Shown piece by piece: positions 45,116 through 54,828 of a stretch of 64,000 nucleotides of DNA. The stretch is from NCBI GenBank assembly GCA_040218815.1, contig JAVJQS010000001.1, positions 62,001 through 126,000 on the forward strand, given 5' to 3'. A program made the position numbers and the translations under genes. Origin of the DNA: JAVJQS01 sp040218815 (GTDB taxonomy: Bacteria > Bacteroidota > Bacteroidia > Flavobacteriales_E > Vicingaceae). Each line of letters opens with the position of its first letter. Positions within the stretch are counted from its first letter, which is position 1. Below the pieces are notes generated by a model that was given only the letters and a program-made list of their open reading frames with translations, searched no databases and had not been told where the DNA came from.

Positions 45116-46081
45116 GTGAAGAAAGGATACCTATATACCATATTTTCATTATTTATTTATAGTTTTTGTTTTGGTCAAGATCCTACATTCTCCCAATTCT
45201 ACTCAAATAGACTATATTTAAATCCAGCATTTGCGGGTACGGCAAAGTGCCCTAGATTGACTTTGAATTACCGCAATCAATGGCCAGGGCTAGACAATAG
45301 TTTTGTTACTTATGCAGCAAGCTATGACCAACAAGTAGACGCAATAAATGGAGGAATAGGTGTCCAGCTAATGAGAGATCAACAAGGAGAAGGTGTTTTG
45401 AGCATGACATCTGCAGCTTTTATGTATTCCTATCAATTTAGTGTTAATAGAAAATTTTCAATTAGAGCAGGATTTCAAGGAACATTCGTACAAAAAGCTA
45501 TTAATAGAGATAATTTACGATTCGGCGATATGATAGACGCTAGAAGAGGCTTTGTCTATCAATCTCAAGAACAAATAAATCAAGACAATGTAATTTATCC
45601 TGATTTTTCTTTCGGCCTTTTAGGTTTTAGTAAAAAATTATATTTTGGGATTGCAGCACATCATTTAACTGCCCCTAATGAAGGATTTATTGATGATGCA
45701 GAGCTTCCACGGAGATTTACAGCGCACTTTGGCGGGGTATTTCCTTTTGGCATCAGAAATGATGATATGACATGGTCTCCAAATGTGATTTACCAATATC
45801 AAGGAACAGCTCAGGAACTTAATTTAGGTTTATACGTAACAAAGGGTCCACTAGTGCTTGGATTATGGCACAGAGGATTAGGAGAAGTTGAAAGAGAGGA
45901 TGCAATGATTGCCCTATTGGGAGTGGAAGTAGAAGATTTTAAAATTGGCTATAGTTATGATTATACTATAGGCGGTTTAAATGGACGAACTGGAGGTTCC
46001 CATGAAATTTCTTTTAGTTACACCTTCCCTTGTAGGCCAAAAAAGGTGCGATTCGAAACAATAACTTGTCCTTCTTTTTAG
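45116..46081 (+). CDS. PorP/SprF family type IX secretion membrane protein
   Basis: A 321-residue outer-membrane protein with signal peptide and the family start DPTFSQFYSNRLYLNPAFAGT, then LTLNYRNQWPGL and FVTYAASYDQQ. Ends with a family tail (SHEISFSYTFPC). PorP/SprF proteins help secrete SprB-type adhesins and anchor the PorK/N ring. GTG start. It is divergent from porU and followed by gldJ. Which secreted partner it serves is unknown. Confidence 0.9.
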   Translation: MKKGYLYTIFSLFIYSFCFGQDPTFSQFYSNRLYLNPAFAGTAKCPRLTLNYRNQWPGLDNSFVTYAASYDQQVDAINGGIGVQLMRDQQGEGVLSMTSAAFMYSYQFSVNRKFSIRAGFQGTFVQKAINRDNLRFGDMIDARRGFVYQSQEQINQDNVIYPDFSFGLLGFSKKLYFGIAAHHLTAPNEGFIDDAELPRRFTAHFGGVFPFGIRNDDMTWSPNVIYQYQGTAQELNLGLYVTKGPLVLGLWHRGLGEVEREDAMIALLGVEVEDFKIGYSYDYTIGGLNGRTGGSHEISFSYTFPCRPKKVRFETITCPSF

Positions 46082-46128
46082 TTATTAACTTATTTCTTTA
46101 TTTTTGAAAGTCTTATTTAACACACTTT

Positions 46129-47610
46129 GTGATGAAAAATACAAATAAAGTCCTTCTATTCAGCTTATTAGGCGCCATTCTAGTTTTAACTTCATGCGGA
46201 AAAGAGCGATCTAGCACTACCGGATGGAACTATAATGACTCAAATAACGGTGGTTTTGAAAAACCATTATACTTTGGACAAGAAACTGGTCCTGGTTTAG
46301 TTTTAATTGAGGGAGGTCGATTTACCATGGGAAGATCTGAACAAGATATTTTCTATGATTGGAATAATGTACAACGGACTGTGACTGTTTCTTCCTTTTA
46401 TATGGATGAAACTGAAGTTAAAAATATCGACTACCGAGAATACCTTTATTGGACAAAAAGAGTATTTGGTGTAGACTATCCTGAAGTTTTTAAGAAAGCG
46501 CTACCAGACACACTAGTATGGAGAAGCAGGTTGGCTTTCAATGAGCCTTATGTTGAATATTATTTGAGACATCCTGCATACAATGACTATCCAGTGGTTG
46601 GAGTAAATTGGTTGCAAGCAACTGATTATGCAGCATGGAGAACAGATCGTGTTAATGAACTAATCTTAATTAGAGAAGGATTATTCGAACACAATCCAAA
46701 TCAGTTTAACGAAGACAACTTTAATACAAAAGCTTATCTTAATGGCCAGTACGAGAGTGGAAAAAGAGTGGATGGGTTAATTGATTTAGATCCAAACAAA
46801 GAAACTCGAAATGTTAGAATTGAAGATGGTATTCTATTGCCCGAATACAGATTGCCGACTGAGGCTGAATGGGAATATGCAGCTATGGGCTTAATAGGAA
46901 ATACTTATGAAGAATTAATTGTAGAACGAAAGTTTTATCCTTGGAATGGCCATGGAGTTAGAAATGCCGACGATAAGTATCTAGGTCAAATGTTAGCCAA
47001 CTTCAAACGAGGACGAGGAGACAACATGGGTGTTGCTGGTGCATTAAATGACAACGCTGAAATTACTGCTCCTGTTTACTCTTATTGGCCAAATGACTAT
47101 GGCTTGTACAATATGGCTGGAAATGTTAGCGAATGGGTTATGGATGTTTACAGACCAATGAACTTAGAAGATGCAGATGACTTCAGACCTTTTAGAGGGA
47201 ATGTATTTAAAACAATCGTAAGAGATGAAGAGGGTTACATTGCAGAAAAAGATAGCTTAGGTAAACTAAAATATCGAGAAGTAAATCCAGAAGATGATAA
47301 TTTAGCTGAAAGGAGAAACTACAAAAAAGCAGATGTTATCAATTATGAAGATGGCGATTTACAATCATCAATTTATTATGACGATGCTGCAACATATGCA
47401 AGTAAGGGCGATGCCTCAATGTATGATTTTGGCGCTACAACATTAATTAGTGATAGAGCAAGAGTATACAAAGGTGGTTCTTGGAACGATAGAGCGTACT
47501 GGATGACTCCTGGAACTCGAAGATTTTTAGCTGAAGATCAAGCTTCACCTTATCTCGGATTCAGATGTGCTATGATTAGAGTGGGCAGCCCAACAGGATT
47601 AGGCAATTAA
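46129..47610 (+). CDS. gldJ: gliding motility lipoprotein GldJ
   Basis: A 493-residue formylglycine-generating-enzyme-like (SUMF1) lipoprotein required for gliding and type IX secretion. Lipobox LTSC (Cys about residue 23); GPGLVLIEGGRFTMG, VSSFYMDETEVKNIDYREYL, VVGVNWLQATDYAAW, and the late YNMAGNVSEWV and KGGSWNDRAYWM segments are the family pattern. Placement between porP-like/porU and murF is the same as gldJ in flavobacteria, which makes it GldJ rather than GldK. Confidence 0.92.
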   Translation: MMKNTNKVLLFSLLGAILVLTSCGKERSSTTGWNYNDSNNGGFEKPLYFGQETGPGLVLIEGGRFTMGRSEQDIFYDWNNVQRTVTVSSFYMDETEVKNIDYREYLYWTKRVFGVDYPEVFKKALPDTLVWRSRLAFNEPYVEYYLRHPAYNDYPVVGVNWLQATDYAAWRTDRVNELILIREGLFEHNPNQFNEDNFNTKAYLNGQYESGKRVDGLIDLDPNKETRNVRIEDGILLPEYRLPTEAEWEYAAMGLIGNTYEELIVERKFYPWNGHGVRNADDKYLGQMLANFKRGRGDNMGVAGALNDNAEITAPVYSYWPNDYGLYNMAGNVSEWVMDVYRPMNLEDADDFRPFRGNVFKTIVRDEEGYIAEKDSLGKLKYREVNPEDDNLAERRNYKKADVINYEDGDLQSSIYYDDAATYASKGDASMYDFGATTLISDRARVYKGGSWNDRAYWMTPGTRRFLAEDQASPYLGFRCAMIRVGSPTGLGN

Positions 47611-47632
47611 AAATACAGTGTTAATACATTTT

Positions 47633-47667
47633 AAAAAGCCCTTTTCAAATTGAAAAGGGCTTTTTTA
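47633..47667 (+). terminator. intrinsic terminator after gldJ
   Basis: A near-continuous palindrome (arms AAAAAGCCCTTTTCAA and its complement, with a loop of 1-3 bases) followed by T-run, only 23 bases after the gldJ stop. Because murF starts at 47679, murF needs its own promoter or read-through. Confidence 0.85.
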
Positions 47668-47678
47668 TTTTCGTTACT

Positions 47679-48977
47679 ATGAATAAAGCAACAATCGAAA
47701 AACTTTACGAGGCATTCAAAATACACCCACTAATCTCGAAAAACAGCAGGGAGGTACCTCATAATTGTATTTATTTTGCCTTAAAGGGCGAGAACTTTGA
47801 TGGCAATAAGTTTGCATTAGAAGCTTTAGAAAAAGGTGCTGCCTTGGCAGTAGTTGACGATCAATCTTTAACGAAAAATAAAAATCTACTCTTTGTTGAT
47901 GATGTACTCATTGCACTCCAAGAGTTAGCTAATCATCATAGGAATAAATTAAATATCCCTGTTTTAGCAATTACTGGCAGCAATGGAAAAACAACAAGCA
48001 AAGAATTGATAGCAGCTGCTTTAAGTCAAAAATATAAGATTGCTGTAACGAAAGGTAATTTAAACAATCATATAGGAGTCCCTCTCACTTTACTATCTAT
48101 TACAAAAGCAGATGAGCTTGCAATAATTGAAATGGGAGCTAACCATCAAGGTGAAATTGCTGAATTGTGCAAAATTGCAAATCCGACTCATGGCTTAATT
48201 ACAAATATTGGGAAGGCCCACTTAGAAGGATTTGGCGGAGTTGAAGGAATATTAAAGGGTAAAACAGAATTGTTTAGACACTTAGAAAATTCAAATGGTG
48301 TTGCTTTTTTAAACTCAGATGATGTTAAACTATCTCAGAATACTCCAAACACCAAAACAATCTCTTTTTCAATTGGTAAAAGTGCTGATTGCATTGGTCA
48401 GCTTAAAGCAACCCACCCAACCCTATTAGGCAGCTGGAAAATGGGCGAAAAAAATGGAAAAATTAAATCGAGTTTATATGGCGCCTATAATTTTTCTAAT
48501 ATTCTTGCAGCTTGCTGTATTGCGAGCACTTTTGACGTTGATGATAAAAAAATTGAAACGGCTATAAATAATTATCGTTCTGAAATGAATCGTTCTCAAT
48601 TATTAGAAAGAGATTCAAATTTTATTTACCTAGATGCATACAATGCTAACCCAACAAGCATGAGTTTATCTTTACAAAACTTTGAACAAGTTGAAGCAAC
48701 TTCAAAAATTGCCATTTTAGGTGATATGTTTGAGTTAGGAGAAGATGCAGCTAAAGAACATCAAGCAATTATTGAAATTGCTAAAGAATGCAATACCATA
48801 TCAACTTTTGTATTTGTAGGTAATAATTTTTATAATTTAAAAAAATCAGCTAAAGAGGCAGTATTTTTTAAAACAACTGATGAGGCGAAAAATTGGTTTA
48901 AAGAGCAACAGTTTAAAAATTCAGCTATCTTATTAAAAGGGTCTAGAGGAATGAGTTTAGAAAAGCTCTTAAAATAA
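47679..48977 (+). CDS. murF: UDP-N-acetylmuramoyl-tripeptide--D-alanyl-D-alanine ligase MurF
   Basis: A 432-residue cytoplasmic Mur ligase that adds the D-Ala-D-Ala dipeptide. Walker-type site LAITGSNGKTTSKELIAAAL at about 98; IIEMGANHQGEIAEL and GLITNIGKAHLEGFGG; C-terminal domain with YLDAYNANPTSMSLSL and LLKGSRGMSLEKLL. These are typical of MurF and not MurE (MurE has a longer C-terminal region). Complete. Confidence 0.94.
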   Translation: MNKATIEKLYEAFKIHPLISKNSREVPHNCIYFALKGENFDGNKFALEALEKGAALAVVDDQSLTKNKNLLFVDDVLIALQELANHHRNKLNIPVLAITGSNGKTTSKELIAAALSQKYKIAVTKGNLNNHIGVPLTLLSITKADELAIIEMGANHQGEIAELCKIANPTHGLITNIGKAHLEGFGGVEGILKGKTELFRHLENSNGVAFLNSDDVKLSQNTPNTKTISFSIGKSADCIGQLKATHPTLLGSWKMGEKNGKIKSSLYGAYNFSNILAACCIASTFDVDDKKIETAINNYRSEMNRSQLLERDSNFIYLDAYNANPTSMSLSLQNFEQVEATSKIAILGDMFELGEDAAKEHQAIIEIAKECNTISTFVFVGNNFYNLKKSAKEAVFFKTTDEAKNWFKEQQFKNSAILLKGSRGMSLEKLLK

Positions 48978-49003
48978 AAAAGCCAAAACCTTGGGAGGTT
49001 TTG
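48971..49003 (-). terminator. intrinsic terminator of the acyl-CoA dehydrogenase gene
   Basis: Read on the minus strand: CAAAACCT (49003-48996), loop, AGGTTTTG (48991-48984), then a GC pair and TTTTTTATTTT down to 48971. It lies 28 bases after the convergent gene's stop and overlaps the last codons of murF. Confidence 0.7.
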
Positions 49004-49031
49004 ACCTTCTTTAACTTTTAATACTTTAAAC

Positions 49032-50174
49032 TTACTCGCTTAGCACAGCTCTTGAAATAACAATCTTCTGTACCTCAGTAGTACCTTCATAAATCTGTGT
49101 AATTTTTGCATCCCGCATCAATCGTTCAACGTGGTATTCTTTTACAAAGCCATATCCGCCATGCACTTGAACTGCTTCTACAGTAACTTCCATTGCAACA
49201 CGTGAAGCAAAAACTTTTGCCATGGCAGAAGCCTTGTCAAAGTTTTCACCATTATCCTTCAAGCATGCTGCTTTTAAGCATAGCAATCTCGCTGCTTCAA
49301 TTTCAGTAGCCATATCTGCAATTTTAAAGGCAATAGCTTGATGCTGGTGAATCGGTTTTCCAAAAGCTTCACGTTCTTTAGAATAAGCAATTGCCAATTC
49401 CATTGCTCCTGAAGCAATTCCTAATGCTTGTGCTGCAATACCAATTCTGCCACCAGATAGCACTTTCATGGCAAACTTAAAGCCAAAGCCATCTTCTCCA
49501 ATTCTATTTTCTTTTGGCACCTTTACATCAGTGAACATTAAGGTATGCGTATCTGATCCTCGAATGCCTAACTTATTTTCTTTTGCGCCAACTGTAAAAC
49601 CTTCCCACTCTTTTTCTACAATAAAGGCATTAATTCCTTTGTGTTTTTTATCGGCATCAGTTTGAGCAATCACGATATAATAAGAAGCAGTCCCTCCATT
49701 AGTGATCCAGTTTTTAGTACCGTTTAATAAGTAATGGTCTCCTTTGTCTATTGCTGTTGTTCGTTGGGAAGTTGCATCAGACCCAGCCTCTGGTTCTGAA
49801 AGACAAAATGCACCAATTTTCTCTCCTTTAGCAAGAGGAACTAAATACTTCTCTTTTTGCGCCTCCGTTCCAAACTTTTCAATTCCCCAGCAAACAAGTG
49901 AATTGTTTACTGACATACAAACTGACGCTGAAGCATCAATCTTAGAAATTTCTTCCATTGCTAATACATAAGAAACAGTGTCCATGCCGCCTCCACCGTA
50001 TTTTGGATCTACCATCATGCCCATGAAGCCCAATTCACCTAACTGCTTTATTTGTTCCGCAGGAAATTCTTGTTTTTCATCACGCTCTATAACTCCTTCC
50101 TTTAAGACATTATGTGCAAAATCTTTTGCGGCATCTCTAACGGCAATTTGTTCTTCAGTCAATTCTATATTCAT
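49032..50174 (-). CDS. acyl-CoA dehydrogenase
   Basis: A 380-residue FAD enzyme oxidising acyl-CoA. ELTEEQIAVRDAAKDFA starts it; AFCLSEPEAGSDATSQRTTA and the WITNGGTASYYIV segment are the FAD/substrate sites, YSKEREAFGKPIHQHQAIAF follows, and the catalytic Glu is in AKITQIYEGTTEVQKIVISR. Most like the short-chain/butyryl group. Divergent from anmK by 44 bases. Confidence 0.94.
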   Translation of the reverse strand: MNIELTEEQIAVRDAAKDFAHNVLKEGVIERDEKQEFPAEQIKQLGELGFMGMMVDPKYGGGGMDTVSYVLAMEEISKIDASASVCMSVNNSLVCWGIEKFGTEAQKEKYLVPLAKGEKIGAFCLSEPEAGSDATSQRTTAIDKGDHYLLNGTKNWITNGGTASYYIVIAQTDADKKHKGINAFIVEKEWEGFTVGAKENKLGIRGSDTHTLMFTDVKVPKENRIGEDGFGFKFAMKVLSGGRIGIAAQALGIASGAMELAIAYSKEREAFGKPIHQHQAIAFKIADMATEIEAARLLCLKAACLKDNGENFDKASAMAKVFASRVAMEVTVEAVQVHGGYGFVKEYHVERLMRDAKITQIYEGTTEVQKIVISRAVLSE

Positions 50175-50196
50175 ATCTTTATTTTATTTCTTTTTG

Positions 50197-50226
50197 CAAA
50201 AATAACTTATTTCGCTCTGTGAACAA
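50197..50226 (-). promoter_or_regulatory. promoter of the acyl-CoA dehydrogenase gene
   Basis: On the minus strand TTG (50226-50224), 19 bases, TATTTTTG (50204-50197), a full consensus match. The -33 element overlaps the first codons of the divergent anmK gene. Confidence 0.7.
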
Positions 50227-51292
50227 ACAACCAACATCTTATAAGGTTTTAGGAATCATGTCGGGCACCTCATTAGATGGTCTAGATTTGTGCATAGCAA
50301 ACTACCAGCTAGAAAATCAGCAATGGAAGTTTGAAATTTTAGCAACGGAAACGCTAACCTATTCTGACCATTGGAAACAACAACTGACTAATTGCGAAAC
50401 CATTTCTGGAGAAAAACTTATTAAACTCCATTTCGAATATGGCGAATTTTTAGGAAAAAGTGCACTAAAATTTATCCAAAATAAGCGTGAGCAGGTCGAC
50501 TTTATTTCCTCCCATGGTCACACTATTTTTCATCAAACTGAAAAAAAAATCACTTTTCAGCTGGGCAGCGGAGCAGCGCTAGCAGCTCATTCTAAGCACA
50601 AAGTTATAGCTGACTTTCGAAGTCAAGATGTTTCCCTAGGAGGCCAGGGAGCACCCTTAGTTCCAGCAGGAGATGTGGGCTTATTCCCTGAATTTGATTC
50701 TTGTATCAACCTCGGAGGAATATGTAATCTTTCTTTTCAATCTAAGGGCAGCTTGTTAGCCTACGACATTGCCCCATGCAACATGGTGTTGAATTATTTA
50801 ATGCAAAAACACTTTAATCAAGAATTTGATAGAGGCGGTGAAATCTCAAAATCAGGAGAAATTAATCTGTCTATGTTGGAACAATTAAATAAGCTTGATT
50901 TTTATCTTAAAAAATCACCAAAATCATTAGGCAAGGAATGGGTTTTTAATCATGTGGTTCCTCTTATTGATGCTGCAAAAATAGCGCCTGTAAATAAGCT
51001 TTGCACTTTCAATCACCACATTGCTTTTCAGATAACAAAAGCTATTGAAAATGAAAAATCTATAAAAAGGATATTGATGACAGGTGGTGGGAGTAAAAAT
51101 AATTTTTTGATTGAATTACTAAAAAGTTCAGGTCTATCTATTGAAATTCCAAATGTACAACTCATAGACTTTAAGGAAGCATTAATTTTTGGTTACCTGG
51201 GAATTAAACGTGTGCGAGAGGAAGTAAACGTTTTTAAGAGTGTTACAGCCTCTGCTAAAGATACTAGCAGCGGTAGTATTTATCTTCCTTAA
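50219..51292 (+). CDS. anmK: anhydro-N-acetylmuramic acid kinase
   Basis: A 357-residue kinase of cell-wall recycling that hydrolyses and phosphorylates anhydroMurNAc to MurNAc-6-phosphate. VLGIMSGTSLDGLDLCIA is the ATP/sugar motif; INLGGICNLSF, AYDIAPCNMVLNYLMQ and RILMTGGGSKNNFLIELL follow. GTG start at 50219 (MNKQPTSYK). No murQ neighbour. Confidence 0.93.
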   Translation: MNKQPTSYKVLGIMSGTSLDGLDLCIANYQLENQQWKFEILATETLTYSDHWKQQLTNCETISGEKLIKLHFEYGEFLGKSALKFIQNKREQVDFISSHGHTIFHQTEKKITFQLGSGAALAAHSKHKVIADFRSQDVSLGGQGAPLVPAGDVGLFPEFDSCINLGGICNLSFQSKGSLLAYDIAPCNMVLNYLMQKHFNQEFDRGGEISKSGEINLSMLEQLNKLDFYLKKSPKSLGKEWVFNHVVPLIDAAKIAPVNKLCTFNHHIAFQITKAIENEKSIKRILMTGGGSKNNFLIELLKSSGLSIEIPNVQLIDFKEALIFGYLGIKRVREEVNVFKSVTASAKDTSSGSIYLP

Positions 51293-51354
51293 AAGCCAAA
51301 ATTAAAGCACATACAACCGAATAGTTTTTAATACTTTTGAGACAAATTTTTTTG

Positions 51355-52581
51355 ATGGAGGAATTACTCAAAAAGTACGAAAATAAACAGCCTGAAATAG
51401 TGTTTGAGTGGAAAGATTCAGAAACTGAGGCTGAAGGCTGGGTAGTCATTAATTCGCTTAGAGGCGGGGCTGCTGGAGGAGGAACTAGAATGAGAGTTGG
51501 TTTAGACAAACATGAAGTAACCTCTCTAGCCAAAACAATGGAAATAAAGTTCACCGTTTCTGGGCCGCCGATTGGTGGAGCAAAGTCAGGAATAAATTTC
51601 AACCCAAAAGATCCAAGAAAAAAGGGCGTTTTAGAGCGCTGGTATAAAGCAGTTGCGCCATTGCTTAAAAGCTACTATGGTACAGGTGGAGACTTAAATG
51701 TTGATGAAATCCATGAAGTAATTCCAATAACTGAAAAATCGGGTGTTTGGCATCCACAAGAAGGTGTGTTTAACGGGCACTTTAAACCAACAGAAGCCGA
51801 GAAAATCAATCGAATTGGCCAACTTAGATATGGTGTCTTAAAAGTTATTGAAGATGCTAGTTTTAGCCCAAAAGTGAGCAACAAGTATGTTGTTGCAGAT
51901 ATGATCACCGGATACGGAGTTGCAGAGTCTGTTCGACATTATTACGAGGTTTACGGAGGCAATTTGGAAGGTAAAAAGGTAATTATACAAGGTTGGGGAA
52001 ATGTAGGTGCAGCGGGAGCTTATTATTTGGCGCAAAATGGCGCTAAAATTGTTGGTATAATAGACCGAGAAGGGGGATTGATTAATGAAGCAGGTTATTC
52101 ATTTGAAGAAATCAAAGAATTATTCTTGAAGAAACAAGGTAACCAGCTAATGTCAACTAATATGCTCCCTTTTGATGAGGTAAATCAAAAAATTTGGAGT
52201 TTAGGTGCTGAAGTCTTTTTACCCTGTGCTGCCTCACGTTTAATTACAAGAGATCAAGTCGATCAAATGGTAGCATCTGGGATGGAAGTGATTGCAGCAG
52301 GCGCTAATGTTCCATTTGCAGACAAAGAAATCTTTTTCGGACCTATCGCAGAATATACAGACAATCGAATTAGTGTAATACCAGATTTTATTTCGAACTG
52401 TGGAATGGCTAGAGTTTTTGCATATTTAATGACGGATAGCGCAGAAATGTCAGATCAAGCTATTTTTGATGATACTTCAAAAACCATTAAAGAAGCCATC
52501 AAAGAGGTGCATAAAAAATCATCTGAGAAAACAAAAATTGCCAAAACTGCTTTTACTATAGCGTTAAATAAACTCATCTAA
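51355..52581 (+). CDS. Glu/Leu/Phe/Val dehydrogenase family protein
   Basis: A 408-residue NAD(P)-dependent amino-acid dehydrogenase. The ATG at 51355 (MEELLKKYENK) is the likely start; a TTG at 51337 precedes it. Substrate Lys in PPIGGAKSGINF, TGGDLNVDE, and the coenzyme motif VIIQGWGNVGAAGAYYLAQ at about 220. Substrate could be glutamate or leucine; the family alone does not decide. Glycine-rich N-terminal GGAAGGGTRMR is typical. Confidence 0.87.
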   Translation: MEELLKKYENKQPEIVFEWKDSETEAEGWVVINSLRGGAAGGGTRMRVGLDKHEVTSLAKTMEIKFTVSGPPIGGAKSGINFNPKDPRKKGVLERWYKAVAPLLKSYYGTGGDLNVDEIHEVIPITEKSGVWHPQEGVFNGHFKPTEAEKINRIGQLRYGVLKVIEDASFSPKVSNKYVVADMITGYGVAESVRHYYEVYGGNLEGKKVIIQGWGNVGAAGAYYLAQNGAKIVGIIDREGGLINEAGYSFEEIKELFLKKQGNQLMSTNMLPFDEVNQKIWSLGAEVFLPCAASRLITRDQVDQMVASGMEVIAAGANVPFADKEIFFGPIAEYTDNRISVIPDFISNCGMARVFAYLMTDSAEMSDQAIFDDTSKTIKEAIKEVHKKSSEKTKIAKTAFTIALNKLI

Positions 52582-52603
52582 CCACCTTTAATACAATTAA
52601 GTC

Positions 52604-53992
52604 ATGTATACTTTAATGGTTGTCATTTTTATCTTGGGCTATGTCATGATTGCCTTTGAGCATCCGCTAAAAATTGACAAAGCAGCACCAGCATTATTAA
52701 TTGCTGTTTTAGGATGGACAGCATATGTAATTGGGGCAGAGGAAATCTTAGCAAATAACAGTAGCTTTTTAAAGTACTTGAGTGAAACTCCTCAAGGAGA
52801 TTACAGTCATTTTATTGTTCATGAACTATCGCACCATCTCACACACCACTCTGAAATTATATTTTTCTTACTTGGAGCGATGACTATTGTAGAGTTAATT
52901 GACTCTCATGAAGGATTTTCAGTAATAACGGATCGCATAACAACAACAAATAAAGTTAAGTTAATGTGGATTGTTTGCATGTTGACTTTCTTCTTTTCGG
53001 CAGCCTTAGACAACCTCACGACTTCCATTGTAATGATTTCGCTGTTGAGAAAATTGATTGGTGATAAAAAAGAACGTTGGTTTTTTGCAGGTTTAGTAAT
53101 CATTGCTGCGAACGCAGGTGGAGCTTGGTCACCGATTGGTGATGTTACCACAACAATGCTTTGGATTGGCAATCAAATTACAGCAAGTAACATTATTATT
53201 GAGCTTTTCATTCCTAGTTTAATTTGCATTTTGGTTCCTTTAATAATTTTAAGTTTCACTCAAAAAGGAGAAGTTGAAAGACCGATTTTAAGTGAACAAC
53301 AGCAACAAATGGGTGAAAAAACCACCCCTTTTGAACGAAACCTCATCTTTTTCCTGGGAGTATGCTTACTGCTTTTTGTACCAGTTTTTAAAACCTTAAC
53401 TCACCTTCCTCCATATATGGGAATGCTTTTTGGCCTAGGTGTGCTTTGGGTAGTAACAGAAATTATTCACCGCTCGAAAAATCATGAAGAAAAATCTGAA
53501 CTTTCAGTAGTTGGTGTGTTGCGAAAAGTTGATATTGTTAGTGTTTTATTTTTCTTAGGAATTTTAATTGCAATTTCAAGTCTTCAATCAGCTGGTCACT
53601 TGACCGAGATGGCTAAATTTTTAGATGAACAAATAGGTGATATTTACTTAGTCAACATTACAATTGGATTACTTTCAGCAATTGTAGACAATGTTCCCTT
53701 AGTTGCTGCTTCTATGGGTATGTATCCTATTGTATCACCAGAATTATTGGATAGCTTATCACCGGAAAATGCAGAATACTACAGACACTTTATACAAGAT
53801 GGAAATTTCTGGGAGTTTTTAGCCTATTGTGCAGGTACAGGTGGAAGTGCGCTTATTATAGGATCTGCTGCAGGTGTTGCAGTTATGGGTATGGAACGAA
53901 TCGATTTTATATGGTATTTAAAACGGATGAGTTTATTGGCCATCATCGGATATTTTGCAGGTGCCGCCTATTTTGTTTTTACTGTAGCATAA
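52604..53992 (+). CDS. nhaD: Na+/H+ antiporter NhaD
   Basis: A 462-residue inner-membrane antiporter of the IT superfamily with about eleven helices. The region ELIDSHEGFSVITDRITT, then FFFSAALDNLTTSIVMI and NAGGAWSPIGDVTTTMLW, with Asp and Asn residues in membrane segments, and later GLLSAIVDNVPLVAASMGM, are the NhaD marks. It gives sodium tolerance in marine Bacteroidota. 22 bases after the dehydrogenase gene. Confidence 0.9.
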   Translation: MYTLMVVIFILGYVMIAFEHPLKIDKAAPALLIAVLGWTAYVIGAEEILANNSSFLKYLSETPQGDYSHFIVHELSHHLTHHSEIIFFLLGAMTIVELIDSHEGFSVITDRITTTNKVKLMWIVCMLTFFFSAALDNLTTSIVMISLLRKLIGDKKERWFFAGLVIIAANAGGAWSPIGDVTTTMLWIGNQITASNIIIELFIPSLICILVPLIILSFTQKGEVERPILSEQQQQMGEKTTPFERNLIFFLGVCLLLFVPVFKTLTHLPPYMGMLFGLGVLWVVTEIIHRSKNHEEKSELSVVGVLRKVDIVSVLFFLGILIAISSLQSAGHLTEMAKFLDEQIGDIYLVNITIGLLSAIVDNVPLVAASMGMYPIVSPELLDSLSPENAEYYRHFIQDGNFWEFLAYCAGTGGSALIIGSAAGVAVMGMERIDFIWYLKRMSLLAIIGYFAGAAYFVFTVA

Positions 53993-54111
53993 ATATCTTT
54001 CCTATCTACAATAAAACTAACATTTCGCTGTTAACATCTAGCATAGGACAAAGAAACTAAGCCGTGGTTTAGTTTTAACTTAGTCCTTGTACTATTTTGA
54101 ACTAACTGCTA

Positions 54112-54828
54112 ATGATTTCATCGATAATAAGTCAAATAAATGTTGCCCAGCCTGTAACAGATAGCCTTGCTACAGCTGATGGACAAACCGAAAAAACACT
54201 TTCTATTCTAGAATTAATCACTTCAGGAGGTGTTGGCGGAATAATAATTATGTCGGCACTATTTGTGCTTTCAATTATTGCAGTTTATATATTTATTGAA
54301 CGCTTTATTTCAATAAAAAAGGCTGCTGAAGAAGATCAGAATTTCATGAATCAGATCAAAGATTTTATTCATGATGGAAAATTAGAAGCAGCAAGATCTT
54401 TGTGTAAAAGCACCCCAACTCCAATTTCACGAATGATTGAAAAAGGAGTGAATAGGATTGGAAAGCCATTAAGTGATATAGCTGCGGCTATTGAAAACAC
54501 TGGGAAGCTAGAGCTTTTTAAATTGGAAAAAAACTTAGCCACCCTAGCAACTATATCAGGTGCAGCCCCAATGATTGGGTTCTTGGGAACTGTAATTGGA
54601 ATGATTTTAGCCTTTCACCAAATGGCATCTGCAGGCGGGAACATTGATGTTGGAATGCTTTCAGAAGGAATCTACACTGCTATGGTAACAACGGTAGCAG
54701 GTTTAGTGGTAGGCATTGTTGCTTACATTGGATACAACCTATTGGTAGCCAAAGTTGAAAAAGTAGTTTTTAAAATGGAAGCAAGAACTACTGAATTTTT
54801 AGATATTCTTAATGAACCTGCGAAATAA
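54112..54828 (+). CDS. exbB: MotA/TolQ/ExbB proton channel family protein
   Basis: A 238-residue ExbB-type protein with three membrane helices (about 42-62, 145-168 and 185-207). The helix-3 pattern MVTTVAGLVVGIVAYIGYNLLV and the preceding GAAPMIGFLGTVIGMILAF are the proton-channel motifs. First gene of an exbB-exbD-tonB operon. It is expected to energise TonB-dependent transport. Confidence 0.9.
   Translation: MISSIISQINVAQPVTDSLATADGQTEKTLSILELITSGGVGGIIIMSALFVLSIIAVYIFIERFISIKKAAEEDQNFMNQIKDFIHDGKLEAARSLCKSTPTPISRMIEKGVNRIGKPLSDIAAAIENTGKLELFKLEKNLATLATISGAAPMIGFLGTVIGMILAFHQMASAGGNIDVGMLSEGIYTAMVTTVAGLVVGIVAYIGYNLLVAKVEKVVFKMEARTTEFLDILNEPAK

Noticed and set aside
54054..54075. Terminator after nhaD
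   Set aside because: Arms AAACTAA/TTAGTTT are only 7 bp and the T-run is broken by A; too weak to call.
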